NCBI GenBank assembly: GCA_014529385.2
Contig: CM043944.1
Span: forward strand, 65,306,248 to 65,370,247
Reading direction: 5' to 3'
Origin: Adiantum capillus-veneris
Lineage: Eukaryota; Streptophyta; Polypodiopsida; Polypodiales; Pteridaceae
Length of the DNA stretch: 64,000 nucleotides
Part shown: one piece after another, positions 46,095 to 57,304 of the stretch
Position numbering within the stretch: position 1 is the stretch's first letter
Layout of the letters: every line of letters starts with the position of its first letter
Translations under genes and position numbers: made by a program
Notes under the pieces: generated by a model
The model's input: only the letters and a program-made list of their open reading frames with translations
Told to the model about the DNA's origin: nothing
Databases searched by the model: none

Positions 46095-47831
46095 AATCTG
46101 CACATCCTCCGGTATTTGCCACATTGTCTCTTTGTAAGAGTTGACCTCTTGTACATCTTCCTTGTCTTCTTCTTCACTGGATGATTCCAGAGCTTCATGT
46201 TCACTTTGATCTTCACCTGTGTTTTTCTCTTCTTCCTCATCAATATCTTCTAGATCATTGGCTCCTCTTCTCTTAAACATTTTAATCCTTTTTCCTGCAA
46301 TGGGAATCTTTACTTCTGTACCATCTAGTTCAGACAAGCTGTAAGTAGCATTTTCATGCACATGCTTTACAATATACGGTCCAAACCATCTTTTTGAGAA
46401 CTTACGCATGACTGTGTGCTGGTTATCAAGGCTACTATCATACACTAAAACCCAGTCACCTTTGTCAATTGCTTTGCTCCTGAGTCGATGTCGCTTATCA
46501 AAATAGTCCTTGTTTTTCAACCTTGCATTTTTGAGTCGTTCTTTTGCAGCTTCAATGTCTCCAGGTCTTCTCTCTAGCTGCCTTATACACAGTGCAAGGA
46601 GATCTTCCCTACTAAGCCCCTCTCCTCTTGCCAAGGTAGTACATTCCATGTGGGAATTGTATACTCAATAGCCAATCACTGGCTTTTGACCATGCATTAG
46701 CTCTATAGGCATGTAGCCAATTACTGAGCTATGTGTTGTACGATCAGCCCATAAAGCATATGGTAACAATTTTGGCCACTCACCAACTCTTCCTTCGCAA
46801 GCCTTGGCCAAAGCTTTGATGATAGGAGGATGCCCTCTTTCACTCTTTCCATTGCCTTCAGGGTTGTAAGCTGTAGTAAGAGAAATCTTGATCCCTAATC
46901 TAGAAAAGAACTCCCTTGCTTCTTCGGCATCCAGTTCACCTCGATGTGCAGTGGATTTTCCCACACAACCATAACGGCAAATCACCTCATCAAGAAGGAA
47001 TTTGCACACAGCTTCTGTGGTCTTAGATCTTAATGCTCTTCCTTCAACCTGGTTAGTTAGGTCCTCTCATGCAAGAACCAAGTATGTCATCTGCCAGAGT
47101 CCTAAAGGCATCGTGACTAGATCCACAACCCATTTATAGTGCATGTATAGTGGATATGTAGGGTGCAATCCATCATGATGTCGAACATTTGAATACATTT
47201 GACAAGTTACACATGACTCTACAAACTGAGATACATCTTTATACATACCCTTCCACCAGTATTTTTCTTTCAACTTGGAGAAGGTTGCCCACACACCCCT
47301 GTGTCCAGCCCATAGACTCTCATGAAACTCTTGCATGAGCTTTACTTGAGTCTCTTTTTTACATATAACCCGTTGTGGTGTAGCACCCTTTTGTTTAGGA
47401 TGCTTCCACAAGTAACCATCCCTTAAAAAGTACCCATATGCTTTCCTGCGTATCCTCTTGAATTCTTGTTCAGACCAATCATCCTGTTTTGTTAGAGTAC
47501 TCAAGTACCTTCCAATAGAAATCCAATCACCTTCATAAAGATCTTTCAAGAACAATTCAAGTGAATTAGTCATGCAGACATTGTTACCTTCGACATGAGA
47601 GATAGAATAGAATTTTGTGCCTACATCATCTCCCTCATCAATCATTTGTGACTCATCTTCATACCTTGCCCTTGATAGCATATCTGCCACTGTATTGTCT
47701 TTACCTGCAATGTGCTTAAACTCGGGATTTAAGGACTTAATGTAGGCAATCCACCGCAACATAGCAATGTCTGGTGTTGAGCAGCTTGTAATCATCCCAA
47801 GAAGTGGTAGACAATCTGTTCCTACAACCAC
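46092..47831 (-). pseudogene. Gypsy element 3 pol: RNase H end and integrase
   Basis: Three pieces in one frame (47831-47067, 47009-46665, 46649-46092). The RNase H end reads GTDCLPLLGMI and AGKDNTVADMLSRARY. Integrase has a zinc region (AGHRGVW, CVTCQMY), first Asp in YKWVVDLVTMP, a second block STAHRGELDAEEAREFF, then the Glu in NPEGNGKSERGH and WADRTTHSSVIGYMP. The second catalytic Asp is His here (CAT; HRGELD where DRGELD is expected). The C-terminus shows WFGPYIVKHVHENATYSLSE and an acidic tail. Stops lie near 47064 and 46662. It looks like the integrase type shared with fungal Gypsy elements, by recollection only. Confidence 0.85.
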
Positions 47832-49632
47832 ACATGCACCAATTAGGTACCATACCCCATAACTCTCTCTTTATCTGTGGATAGTTTCTTTGGCGAGCAC
47901 TTAGTACCTTTGCTCCAAATCTTACCACATACTTGTGTCCTTCTTTGTCATCTTGCCCTATTGCCCATCCAATCCCTGTAGGACTGGTATCTACTGTCAC
48001 AAGCACTGGCCTTTGACACTCATAGTCTACCTTTCTTAAATTCGTTGCTGAGTGGAGTAACTCCTTTATCTTTTTCATGGATTTTACATGTGCTTCTGTC
48101 CATTTAAACTTTTGATTCTTTCTAAGCAGCTGATAAAGAGGATCAGCTACATGTGCATAATGTGGAATCCAAATAACATAGAAGACACATGCTCCCAGAA
48201 ACCTTCTAACCTCAGTGATGCTAGTGCATGTTTCTTTCATTCTTTGGATGGCATCTACCTTTGATGGACAAGGTTTCCTACCATATGGCCCGCACATGTG
48301 CCCCACAATGAGCACTTCTTTGATACCAAACATAGACTTTTTCCCTGACAATGTAAGATTCACTTCTTCCAACCTAGACAAGATTTTATCACAATCATTT
48401 ATGTGATTTACCACAAACCTGCGACATCCCTTGGGATCCAAAGCTTCATCTTTGTCACTTTCTTCACATCCTTTGATAGGCAAATCATCAATGAAAGGCA
48501 TTGTGATTTGAGGAATAAAGTCACGTAAGACCTTATTCATCCCATTCATCATATGTGCAACCGAGTTGGTTGCTCCCTGTGGCAAGGTACACATACTTAC
48601 CAAACCCAAAGGTGTCCTCATGGTTGTCAAGTCTCTGCTTTCGATTGCAAGCTGAAATTGATCATACCCTGAGTAGAGATCCCCCATTGAGTAGATTACC
48701 CTCCCTGTAAATGCCTCTGCAAATTCATCCACAATTGGACCTGTACCTACATTTCTAATTGTCACCTTGTTCACTGGTTGCATATCTTGGATGAAGTGTA
48801 GAGAACCATTCTTCTTTGGAACTGTGAACCACCTGTTTGAGTATGGAGCACAAGAAGGCTCCAAGATTCCCATTTTGATTTTCTCATTCAGTAGCTCTAC
48901 TAACTTTGGCAAATGAGCCTTTGGAACCGGAATAGGCCGCAGATTCCAAGGCACATGAGGTATTGTGAAAATTACCATAGGAGCTACAATATAAGGATCA
49001 ACACATCCTATCTCATGAGGTATTTCTTTGAAGCACTTTGTCTCCTCCTGTGTTAGAAACTCCTCGCAACCAATCTGCAACTCTTGAAAAGACTCCTTTG
49101 TGAAGGTATGCCGGATCTTTTTAGGATTCCGCAAACTTGGTTGTAAAGAAGCCTGTTCAATCTTTTCCCTGTTGTTGGGTGGTAAGGGTGAAGCTACTGG
49201 TTTCACCTTCTTTGCTACACTCTTGTATTTAGTTTCAACATGGACTTCTGGGTCAACTGTTTGGCTTTCTTTAAAGGCTTCTATTACTTGATACATTTCC
49301 ATAGAGCAAACTTCCACAACTTCATTTTCAAGATGCAAACTAGACCTCATTATAGCATCAAGCTCACCCATAGTATCTACAAAAGAAACTTGTTCACACA
49401 AACCCAAAACATTTTCAGTAGGCTTTAGCAACCCACTCTTTTTCATGCCTATTTGTACATTATGCACATATTGCCTCTCATATCTCTTCAAATCTTCAAG
49501 TTTTGTAAAACATACTGATCCATTCCTTGTTACCAAGGATCTCATTGAGAAAGTTTCACCTATTTTTGGATCAGGCGAGACCCTTTTTCTTTCTGTACCA
49601 CTGCAATCCCGCTTTACAATGGTACTTGGCAA
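47737..49632 (-). CDS. Gypsy element 3 pol: reverse transcriptase and RNase H start
   Basis: An open frame of 631 codons. The first 200 residues are a Lys/Ser-rich linker. RT shows MGILEPSCAPYSNRWFTVPK, FIQDMQPVNKVTIRN, YSMGDLYSGYDQFQLAIESR, LPQGATNSVAHMMN and active site MPFIDDLPIKG (FIDD near 48493). RNase H begins VLVTVDTSPTGIGWAIGQ. A frameshift near 47830 breaks RNase H from its end. Overlap with protease at 49614-49632 and a different frame are compatible either with programmed frameshifting or decay. Confidence 0.85.
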   Translation of the reverse strand: MPSTIVKRDCSGTERKRVSPDPKIGETFSMRSLVTRNGSVCFTKLEDLKRYERQYVHNVQIGMKKSGLLKPTENVLGLCEQVSFVDTMGELDAIMRSSLHLENEVVEVCSMEMYQVIEAFKESQTVDPEVHVETKYKSVAKKVKPVASPLPPNNREKIEQASLQPSLRNPKKIRHTFTKESFQELQIGCEEFLTQEETKCFKEIPHEIGCVDPYIVAPMVIFTIPHVPWNLRPIPVPKAHLPKLVELLNEKIKMGILEPSCAPYSNRWFTVPKKNGSLHFIQDMQPVNKVTIRNVGTGPIVDEFAEAFTGRVIYSMGDLYSGYDQFQLAIESRDLTTMRTPLGLVSMCTLPQGATNSVAHMMNGMNKVLRDFIPQITMPFIDDLPIKGCEESDKDEALDPKGCRRFVVNHINDCDKILSRLEEVNLTLSGKKSMFGIKEVLIVGHMCGPYGRKPCPSKVDAIQRMKETCTSITEVRRFLGACVFYVIWIPHYAHVADPLYQLLRKNQKFKWTEAHVKSMKKIKELLHSATNLRKVDYECQRPVLVTVDTSPTGIGWAIGQDDKEGHKYVVRFGAKVLSARQRNYPQIKRELWGMVPNWCMCGCRNRLSTTSWDDYKLLNTRHCYVAVDCLH

Positions 49633-50099
49633 AAACCCATCATTTCTCTATGATCATGAAACTCTTTGCTTACCTTTGGTAGAGGATGTTCTCTGAGGTT
49701 GTCACGATTTCTTTCATGGTTTATAGAGACTGTGAGAAATTGGACAGCTCGTTTACCATCTTTTCTACGTATTCTAGCATATGCTGAACCATCGTCCATT
49801 ACCTTTGTTTCCATTCGAACTCCCACAATGTAGGGTTGTCCAAGGATGAGATGATATGAAGATGTATCCTGTACAAAGAAGTTTTGGTCAATCTTTACAT
49901 CACCTATTGTTACCTTCACACCTGGACATGCTGCATACAATTCACCGGATGAATTGTTTGCCACTTTTACCATCCAGCCATGATCTGTGTCCATCGGCCA
50001 TTTGCACTTGTTGTAGAGACTCTTTGACATTATGTTTATTTCTGAACCATGGTCAATCAAGGCAAAAAATGGCTCTTCAAGATCACCTACCTTGACCAA
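49614..50099 (-). CDS. Gypsy element 3 aspartic protease
   Basis: 161 codons. Active site FALIDHGSEINIMS (DHGS) near 50058; second block HLILGQPYIVGVR. It lies between gag and RT in its own frame, 120 bases after the gag stop, and is likely made as part of gag-pol. The length suits a retropepsin plus linker. Confidence 0.8.
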   Translation of the reverse strand: MVKVGDLEEPFFALIDHGSEINIMSKSLYNKCKWPMDTDHGWMVKVANNSSGELYAACPGVKVTIGDVKIDQNFFVQDTSSYHLILGQPYIVGVRMETKVMDDGSAYARIRRKDGKRAVQFLTVSINHERNRDNLREHPLPKVSKEFHDHREMMGFCQVPL

Positions 50100-50221
50100 A
50101 GTTTCTGTAGTAGCCCTTGCCTAATGACTTCGTGAATAGTAACTCCTAGGAATATCTTCAACTTCTTCAGCATCATTTGAGAAATACTCTTGCTTCACTC
50201 TCCCACTAGATTGGTAGCATC

Positions 50222-51961
50222 CTACCACATCTCCATCATTCTCCTTATTTTGCAGTTGCATCCCTTGTGTCTTCGAGGTTTCCCCTTCAATCTGTGGACG
50301 AGAAACTTCAGCAAGGGTTTCCTCTTCCTCTTGATGATGTCAATGATCTCCTCGTGGAATTCACGCTTTGCAATGCCAAGAACTTCTCCCAGAGTGAACT
50401 CAATCTTGCTATTCAAGATCCTTTCCTCCAAGACTTTCTTTAAATCTGTAGCAACCTCAATATCAGATTGTAGTTTATAAGTTGGGCCTTTTGTCTTACC
50501 TTTTGTTGGCTCTTTCTTCTTTCCTGTTGTAGACTCCTCCATGAGTACTTCAGGTGGAGATGCTCCTTTTGTTGAGGGTGTTTGAGAAGGAATTGAGTCA
50601 CTTCTTCCCCCAGTTCTAGAAGCTCTTTTTGATGGTCCTTCATCAGCATTCTCACGTCTGCGCTTCTCTTCTACAATTGCCTCATTTTGTTGGCATTTTG
50701 TAATGTAGGCATGCACTGACAATGAGTCCACTGGATCATTCCATCCTGTTTCTAGACGTATGCAATCACCTGCTTCATGTAGAATCTCATTTGTAAGCTT
50801 TTCCTTTTTAGCTAATTGCATGACATTTGGCCAAATTTGACCATGATGGTCACTCATCTCTTCATCACAAAAATGCTCAATTTTTACTCCATAAGTAGCT
50901 GCCTCAACTGAAGAGGTGGCATGCTTAGTTGCCATATCTTCAACTAAGGTTTTCATTCCCCCCTTCCCAAAGTTAGTTCTCAAGGGTAGACCTGTCTCTC
51001 TTAAGTGGATTTTACCATCCTTAAAAAATACAACATCTTTTGACAAAGCATCACTAAAATCATCACAATCCCTTCTTACATGGTCTGTACTATCACACCA
51101 AATACATCTATTAACAAACCCTTCTTTGGGCTGTTGTCTTTGCCTAGAAAGTGGCCCTGATGGTTGGCCTTTTTCTTCAAGCTTTGCAAGCTTCACCTTC
51201 AAGTCACGCATTCCCTTCACAAGCTCATCTAGCATGGACTCATCAAACTTAGGAGCGATAAAAGTAGGCTTTACCATTTTGTCAGGAGATGAGACAGCAC
51301 CTTCAACCTCATTCCAGTCGGTCTTTAGTCCTTGCTCAGCATCTTTATCTTCAAGAAGAAGCTCCAAATTTTCTTGAAACTCTTTACCTGCAGCTTGTAA
51401 GAAAAGATCTGTCTTTTCTGCATCTAATGTGGCCCTTTCTGTCCTTGTGAGTTGTGCATAGCCCCGCTCAAATTCCCTAAGTAGTTCTGTTATTGATAGT
51501 CCTTGATTTGGCTTGACTACCCATTCTAAGAATGTCCTTTTGGTCACTCTCTCAGGGTCCTCCATGAAATATTCCTCCTTTAAAGCTACTTTGAGTTCTT
51601 CCCAATTTTTCCCATGCCCGTCTTTAATTGCCCTAACATGCTCCCTAATTTCTGGAGCAACAACTAGCTCAAAGCTTTGAATCATCTCACCTTCTGACAC
51701 GCGATGCAGCTCCATCTCCTCCACATAGTCGCGTAAGTACTTGGTTACATCTTTGCCATTGAATTGATCCATTCTGTTGACGACCGCTTGTATGGCCTTC
51801 GTTGCCAAAATCTCCCTTCTTTCAGCGGCATGTTGTTGTTGCATGAACATTGCAAATGCTTGAAACATTTGCATTGTTGTTGGGTCAAAATGCATACCGT
51901 GTTGCTCAACATGATCACCCATGGTTAACCACAAACTCTCACCCTGGCAGTTTCGCGTCAT
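50222..51961 (-). CDS. Gypsy element 3 gag
   Basis: Open frame running through the LTR edge. The first ATGs inside the element are 51961 (MTRNCQGESL) and 51922 (MGDHVEQHGM); the second is equally plausible because 51961 falls in the primer-site zone. The gag domain shows MDQFNGKDVTKYLRDYVEEM and TKRTFLEWVVKPNQ, followed by one CCHC knuckle CIWCDSTDHVRRDC near 51085. A long charged, Lys/Glu-rich tail follows. No stops occur, so it is the best preserved gene of this element. Confidence 0.85.
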   Translation of the reverse strand: MTRNCQGESLWLTMGDHVEQHGMHFDPTTMQMFQAFAMFMQQQHAAERREILATKAIQAVVNRMDQFNGKDVTKYLRDYVEEMELHRVSEGEMIQSFELVVAPEIREHVRAIKDGHGKNWEELKVALKEEYFMEDPERVTKRTFLEWVVKPNQGLSITELLREFERGYAQLTRTERATLDAEKTDLFLQAAGKEFQENLELLLEDKDAEQGLKTDWNEVEGAVSSPDKMVKPTFIAPKFDESMLDELVKGMRDLKVKLAKLEEKGQPSGPLSRQRQQPKEGFVNRCIWCDSTDHVRRDCDDFSDALSKDVVFFKDGKIHLRETGLPLRTNFGKGGMKTLVEDMATKHATSSVEAATYGVKIEHFCDEEMSDHHGQIWPNVMQLAKKEKLTNEILHEAGDCIRLETGWNDPVDSLSVHAYITKCQQNEAIVEEKRRRENADEGPSKRASRTGGRSDSIPSQTPSTKGASPPEVLMEESTTGKKKEPTKGKTKGPTYKLQSDIEVATDLKKVLEERILNSKIEFTLGEVLGIAKREFHEEIIDIIKRKRKPLLKFLVHRLKGKPRRHKGCNCKIRRMMEMW

Positions 51962-51975
51962 GTTCACCAAAAATA

Positions 51976-53688
51976 TGTCAAGAAATTTGCGGTCTTGCCA
52001 GGAAAGCACCGGGCTTATGGCTGTGAGAGTTTGTGAGAGAACTCAACAAAAACTATATGAAGGAGTTAAACCATAGATGCCATGAAGACTAGGGTTTGGA
52101 AAGAAGTGCAATCAAAGAAGATTCACTCTTTCTCTCTTGCGCTCACACACACAAAGAAAAAACACAAAAGAGAATGTCAAAACAATAGGAAAATGAAAAC
52201 ATCAAGGCTATGGTCATATCGTATCATGGGTAATATGAAAGGGTTAATAGATGAGTTAATGGCATCCAATCTTGACTGACCAAATAGGCTACGAATTGTT
52301 CTTTGGAATTGTAGTTTTGTGCTTACCATAATATATATATTTTGTCTAGTGATTGGGATTAATTGTGTGTACAAATCCTCTTGGTTCATAGCAAGATAAC
52401 TACGCTTACGTCAAAAGGAAATTTATAGTCTATGAGAGGTAGTATGATGGGATCCGGTGATAGAAGTATTTCATTAAGCCTTTCTGGGTCAAAGAGAAAC
52501 ACTATACGTTGTTGAAAGTGTATTTTTCGGCTAATCCATACGTTAATTCTAATAGATCGTACAGAGTGAAAGCGATAGAAATGATCATCATGTGGGTTAT
52601 TCATCTTGGATAGTATGTGAGAAATGTAGATATGAGAGAAGTGAAGAGATGAGAAGTTTCCCTCCCAAGCCCTATTCTTGCACGTAGGTAATAAGGATAC
52701 TACGCGGAGAGATGTACCTGTAGCAAAGAGAACCTAGAGAGGATGAATTACTAAGAATGAGAGAGATAGGTTTGGTTAAGGAGATGAGATTAGATACATA
52801 TATATATATGTTGGATTAGAGATGAAAATGAAATAGTAGAAATAAAGAATCAATGCTTGTTGCATTACTACTCCCTCCCTCAAGAATTCCTCTCATCAAT
52901 GGCTTGAATGCTTGAGTTCTTTCCAAGGAAGAAGAGGTCCCCTTTTATAGGTGAAGGGAACCCCCAAGGGTTTGCACAAGAAGAGAGGAGCCAGTGTGAA
53001 CATGAATTGGAAAAGTTGGAAATGAGCTGTTCTTGCATGATGTGGGCAGACTCGGGTCTAGTATTTTGATCATATCTCCTCAACCGTGGCTCCAAATAAA
53101 AAAGTAAAAATATACGCAAAAACTTCAGCTCATTAGCTACGATTTTCATTTTAAAATTGTTTTCCAATTCGGATTGGAACCTTGTGTAAAAAATTCATCA
53201 AAATAGGGTCCATTTATGGCAGCAAAAGTCTTCATGTGGTCTCCTTAGCCTAGACTTTCATTTAATTCACAAGGACACCTCATGCCATATGAAAGCATGA
53301 AATTGCTCCTTGACATAGTTTTGTAATCATGCTTGCAATAATGCATCAAAATAAGTGTATCTTTGAAATCATGCCACCTAGTGTCCCACTAGGATTTGAT
53401 TCTCTCCTAGTAGCTATTTAAAAAGAAATATAAGAAAAGTATAAAAAATACGTAGAATATATATACCAAGTTAAAGAGGCGGAGCTATTGATGCTTTTCC
53501 CATAGTATTTTTTGATGGTAAAGTAAAGATAGGTTACCCTTGAGAAAAATAATAGGATGAGATAGAAGGCTTATTATTATACTTAAATATGCATATGTAC
53601 ACTATAGGAAATATAATTATGTGTCTAAAAAAATACAAGATAGATCTTGTAGCATGCGTTCCCACTATGTACGTGTCACAGCACGACA
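51976..53688 (-). repeat. Gypsy element 3, 5' LTR (right, 1713 bases)
   Basis: It matches 44078-46081 except for missing blocks. A segment AAATAGTAGAAATAAAGAAT that sits near 45827 in the left LTR is found at a different relative place here (about 52830). Confidence 0.92.
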
Positions 53689-53692
53689 ACGT

Positions 53693-53770
53693 GACATGTT
53701 CATTTGGTCCCATAGGTCATATTTGACCTCCCAGGACGATAATAGAACTATCTGTCTCACTATCTATCTA

Positions 53771-53838
<68 letters not shown>
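53693..53838 (+). mobile_element. LINE X copy 1, 3' tail
   Basis: GACATGTTCATTTGGTCCCA ... ACGATAATA then (ATCT)n(CT)n. It matches the 3' tail of copy 2 at 58393-58478 and continues copy 1 beyond the LTR element. Confidence 0.88.
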
Positions 53839-53841
<3 letters not shown>

Positions 53842-54070
53842 AAACGCAGCCGTTTTTTGACCTAGTAGACAACAGTCAACTCTTTTGATCATAACTTCTT
53901 CATCCGAACTCCGATTTGGGTGATCTATAGCCTCAATCAAAGAGCATGAAGTCCTCTACGCATTGATGTAAAGATAGAAATTTTCAAAGTTATGGAAGGC
54001 TTTTCTGTAGAAGCATTTCCGAAGTGAACAGGTTCAACAAAGTTGATTCTCATCTCCTATTTTACATACA

Positions 54071-55021
54071 ATGTCTTCCGGCACTTGCAAGGGTTCTTCT
54101 TCTTCAACAAGGTCCACAACCATTGTGGAAAATGATCCAAAATCTCCTAAGTGCGGAGATAGCAACACAACCACCCAACCAACGACACCGGAAAACATGA
54201 TCATGGCGTACTTGGTATCATTGCAAGAGACCGTAAACAAACAAGGCGAAGACTTACGAGCACTTGCAATGGAGAATGGCGCACTAAGGGTACTTGTGGT
54301 TGAGAATGAGAATCTCAAGAGGACACTTGAGATGCAAACAACACGTTTGATGCAACTTGAAGAGGAAGTCAAGGAATGTAAACGCTCTCTTGTGGACTTG
54401 AATGCTTTGAAGGAGCGGATGAGCAAAGTAGAGCATGACCATGTATTGAAAGAGGAGAAATTTGACTCTATGAGCCGGGATGTATGCGACATGAAAAATG
54501 TATGCACAAACAAGTCTTGGGCTGATGTATGTGGTAGGAATGTGGTTTCTAATTCCTCACTCATGCAAGCTATGGTTCAAACAAAGAATGTTGAGAATGT
54601 GGATGTGGAGGAGTTGAAGGAACGGGAGCGACGTTCCAAGAACATTGTTATTCGTGGTGTTCCCGAAGAGAAGTTAGAGACACCTCCTTCTCTTGCGATT
54701 GTTATTGAAGATTTCTTCAAAACCCACTTTGGCATGTCCGGAGTTATGGTCTATGGAGCACATAGAGTGGGGAAGCAAGGAGCTCCTCGCTCGGGAGAAC
54801 GGCCAATTGGATGCACCATGCCGGATGAGAACAAGCGAAAGATTATCCTTGATAATAGTTGGATCTATTTGAGGGATACAAAATGTTTTGTATGTGAAGA
54901 TCGCACTATTAAGCAACAAAATATGCATCGCAAGGCATATGAGGAAAAGGATAATAAAAACAAGGAGATCTCTCATGAAGAAAATGTGCCCAAGGAGGAG
55001 GCAAGTCTCTCAAGCAAATAG
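54071..55021 (+). CDS. LINE X copy 2 ORF1
   Basis: 316 codons without interruption, MSSGTCKGSSSSTRS to SLSSK then TAG. A Ser/Thr-rich start is followed by a coiled coil (about residues 50-140: SLQETVNKQGEDLRALAMEN, MQTTRLMQLEEEV, LNALKERMSKVEHD). Then comes an RRM-like domain (RRSKNIVIRGVPEEKLETP, IEDFFKTHFGMSGV, YGAHRVGKQGAPRSGERP) and a basic C-terminus. This layout fits L1-type ORF1 proteins, which trimerise through the coiled coil and bind the element RNA. The ATG at 54071 gives the same Ser/Thr-rich start as copy 1. Confidence 0.85.
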   Translation: MSSGTCKGSSSSTRSTTIVENDPKSPKCGDSNTTTQPTTPENMIMAYLVSLQETVNKQGEDLRALAMENGALRVLVVENENLKRTLEMQTTRLMQLEEEVKECKRSLVDLNALKERMSKVEHDHVLKEEKFDSMSRDVCDMKNVCTNKSWADVCGRNVVSNSSLMQAMVQTKNVENVDVEELKERERRSKNIVIRGVPEEKLETPPSLAIVIEDFFKTHFGMSGVMVYGAHRVGKQGAPRSGERPIGCTMPDENKRKIILDNSWIYLRDTKCFVCEDRTIKQQNMHRKAYEEKDNKNKEISHEENVPKEEASLSSK

Positions 55022-55065
55022 GGATGCGTGACCTATGAGACCGAGTTACAATTGAAAATATGATT

Positions 55066-57304
55066 TTGGAATTGCAATGGATACCCATGGAATGCGGAGG
55101 TTGGCATTGATGAACTAACAAGCAAAGCCGATGTTGTACTTGTTGTTGAAACTTGGGAGCATGATACACAAAGGATTAACGGCTTGGAAGATTACAATGT
55201 ACATTCATTGATGTGGTCAAAGAATCTCAAGCAACGAAGAGGACAAGGAGGGTTAGCATGTATGGTTAAGAAAGGATTGCAAGATTTTGTATCAATTGTG
55301 AAAGATGACAAGTACAAACGTTATGTATGGCTGAAAATTATGACACCAAAAAGAGCACCCATTTTTGTAGCCGGTTGCTACATTCCTCATCATGATTCTC
55401 CCTTTTATGCTTGCATGGATAGAGATCAACCATTTTCTGATTTGGAAGAGGACATTGCTTATTTCAAAGGTGAAGGTGATGTTATTGTATTTGGGGATAT
55501 GAATGCTCGCACAAAAACATTGCAACATGATACTCAACAATTTGATATGCCATACATTTCAAGGAAGTTGGAGGAAGTTCACTTGTATGATCGTACTTCA
55601 ATGGATGAGAAAGAGCTGGATCACTATGGAAAGTTACTTTTACACATGTGTAATAGCACGGGTATGCTCATTTCCAATGGTGTATCTTTGTGGAGTGGAA
55701 CCAATGGATTTACATGTAGGAGACATAATGGGGATAGTGTGATTGACTATATGCTACTCTCTGAAGCCATCATGTATCGCATAAAGAGTTTTATGTTTGG
55801 TCAATGGACCCCGGAATCCAACCATCGCACCTTATGTATTGACCTTTCATGTGGAGAAGCAACTAAGCATGATAATCTCAGCCAAAGGAAAGAGAAGTTA
55901 TCACTATGTATGGACTTCAAACGGGCACCAATGTACATTGAAATGGTTGAGCAAAAATTATGGATGACAAAGCTTCAATGTGATGCACCATTGGAAACTA
56001 AATGGGAAGCTTTCAAGAAAGCTATTTGTTCTTGTGCGGAAGAATGCTTTTCCATAAAGCATCTCCATGGTATCAACAAAAATAGATCACGCAAAAGGTG
56101 GTTTGATAAAGAATGTAAAGATGCTCAAAAGTCCTTGATAAAGCTTGATGCAACTATGGACAAAGAAAACTATCAAAGTCATTTGCATACATACAAGGCA
56201 TTGATTCAAAAGAAGAGAAGAATATGGGAAGTAAAGCAACAAGAATTTCAAGTCCAAGAAAAGGCACATGCATGTGGAAGATTTTGGAGAAACTTGAGAG
56301 GCAAGCGGGTTGAGAATTTTGGTAACTTGAGTCTAGTGGATATGTACACACATTGTAGGCAATTATATGAGCAAGAAAATACTGAAAAAATGTCATTTTA
56401 TGGTTCACTCCCATGCATGCCGTCTTTTTTTACTATTGAGGATGTATGCGGTGGGCTTGAAAAGTTGGCCACTCGCAAAGCGGGAGATCTTCAAGGTATC
56501 AAGCCGGAGATGATCAAATGGACGAGAGATTTTACCCATGAGTGGATGTGTGATATGTTCAACCTTGCACTCCAACATGGTATTCCCTATGATTGGAGTA
56601 CTAATTGGGTTAAGCCTTTGCATAAAGGAGAGGATGTAAAGAATGTAAGCAACTACCGGACTATAATGATTGGGTCTCTTATGGAAAAGTTTTTTGGGTG
56701 CATAATGGAGATGAAATTGAGTGATTGGGTTGAAGAGAATGACAAGCGTGCAAAGGGACAAGCGGGTTTTCGTCGATGCCATAACACCATTGATCATCTT
56801 GTCACTCTTCGTGTTCTCATGGAGGAAAGTCGGTTGAAAGGCAAGCGATTGTATTGTTGTTTTGTGGACTTTAAGAAAGCCTTTGATATGATTCCACGTA
56901 ACAATTTGTGGAGAAGAATGGAAGAACTCCAAGTGCCAAGTGAGTTTATGCTTGCGGTTTCTCGAATCTATGAGAAGGTGATTTGTCAATTGCGCATGGG
57001 AAGAGAAATTTCAGAAATTTTTGTAAGCACTATTGGGGTTAAACAAGGATGTCCATTGTCACCAACTCTCTTTGGTCTATGCATCGATCAATTGGAACAA
57101 ATGGTACTTGGCTTTATGCAAGAAGAAGGCATTGAAGAGGTCACTATTTGCAATGCGGTAATCATGCTTTTGTTGTATGCGGATGATGTAGTGCTTCTAG
57201 CACACACTTTAGAAGATGCACAAAAGCTTATGGTTGTCCTTGAGAACTTTTGCTTGCATAGTGGGCTGATTGTAAATGAATCCAAAACAAAGGTATGCTT
57301 GTAA
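55066..57304 (+). pseudogene. LINE X copy 2 ORF2: endonuclease and reverse transcriptase
   Basis: The frame is open from FWNCNGYPWN just after a TGA at about 55063 (copy 1 has a sense codon there) to 57304. Endonuclease residues are kept (VVETWEHD, FGDMNARTK, SVIDYML, ESNHRTLCIDL; the usual SDHR is SNHR here). RT has GDLQGIKPEMIKW, CFVDFKKAFDMIPR, VKQGCPLSPTLFGLCIDQL and LLLYADDVVLLAHT near 57168. A one-base deletion near 57294, against copy 1's GGTTATGC, shifts the frame and gives a stop. Confidence 0.88.

Larger units (their letters stand above)
44078..53688 (-). mobile_element. Gypsy element 3 with long LTRs and ACGT target duplication, inserted in LINE X copy 1
   Basis: LTRs at 44078-46081 and 51976-53688 start TGTC(G/A)AGAAATTTGCGG and end CACAGCACGACA. 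ACGT flanks both sides (44074-44077 and 53689-53692). The minus-strand interior holds gag, protease, RT, RNase H, integrase, then a polypurine tract. The outer flanks join to reconstruct the LINE X 3' end, which independently confirms the insertion. Confidence 0.93.

Noticed and set aside
54034-54564. 176-codon minus-strand frame opposite LINE X ORF1
   Set aside because: Shadow of ORF1, which has the coiled coil and RRM-like motifs.
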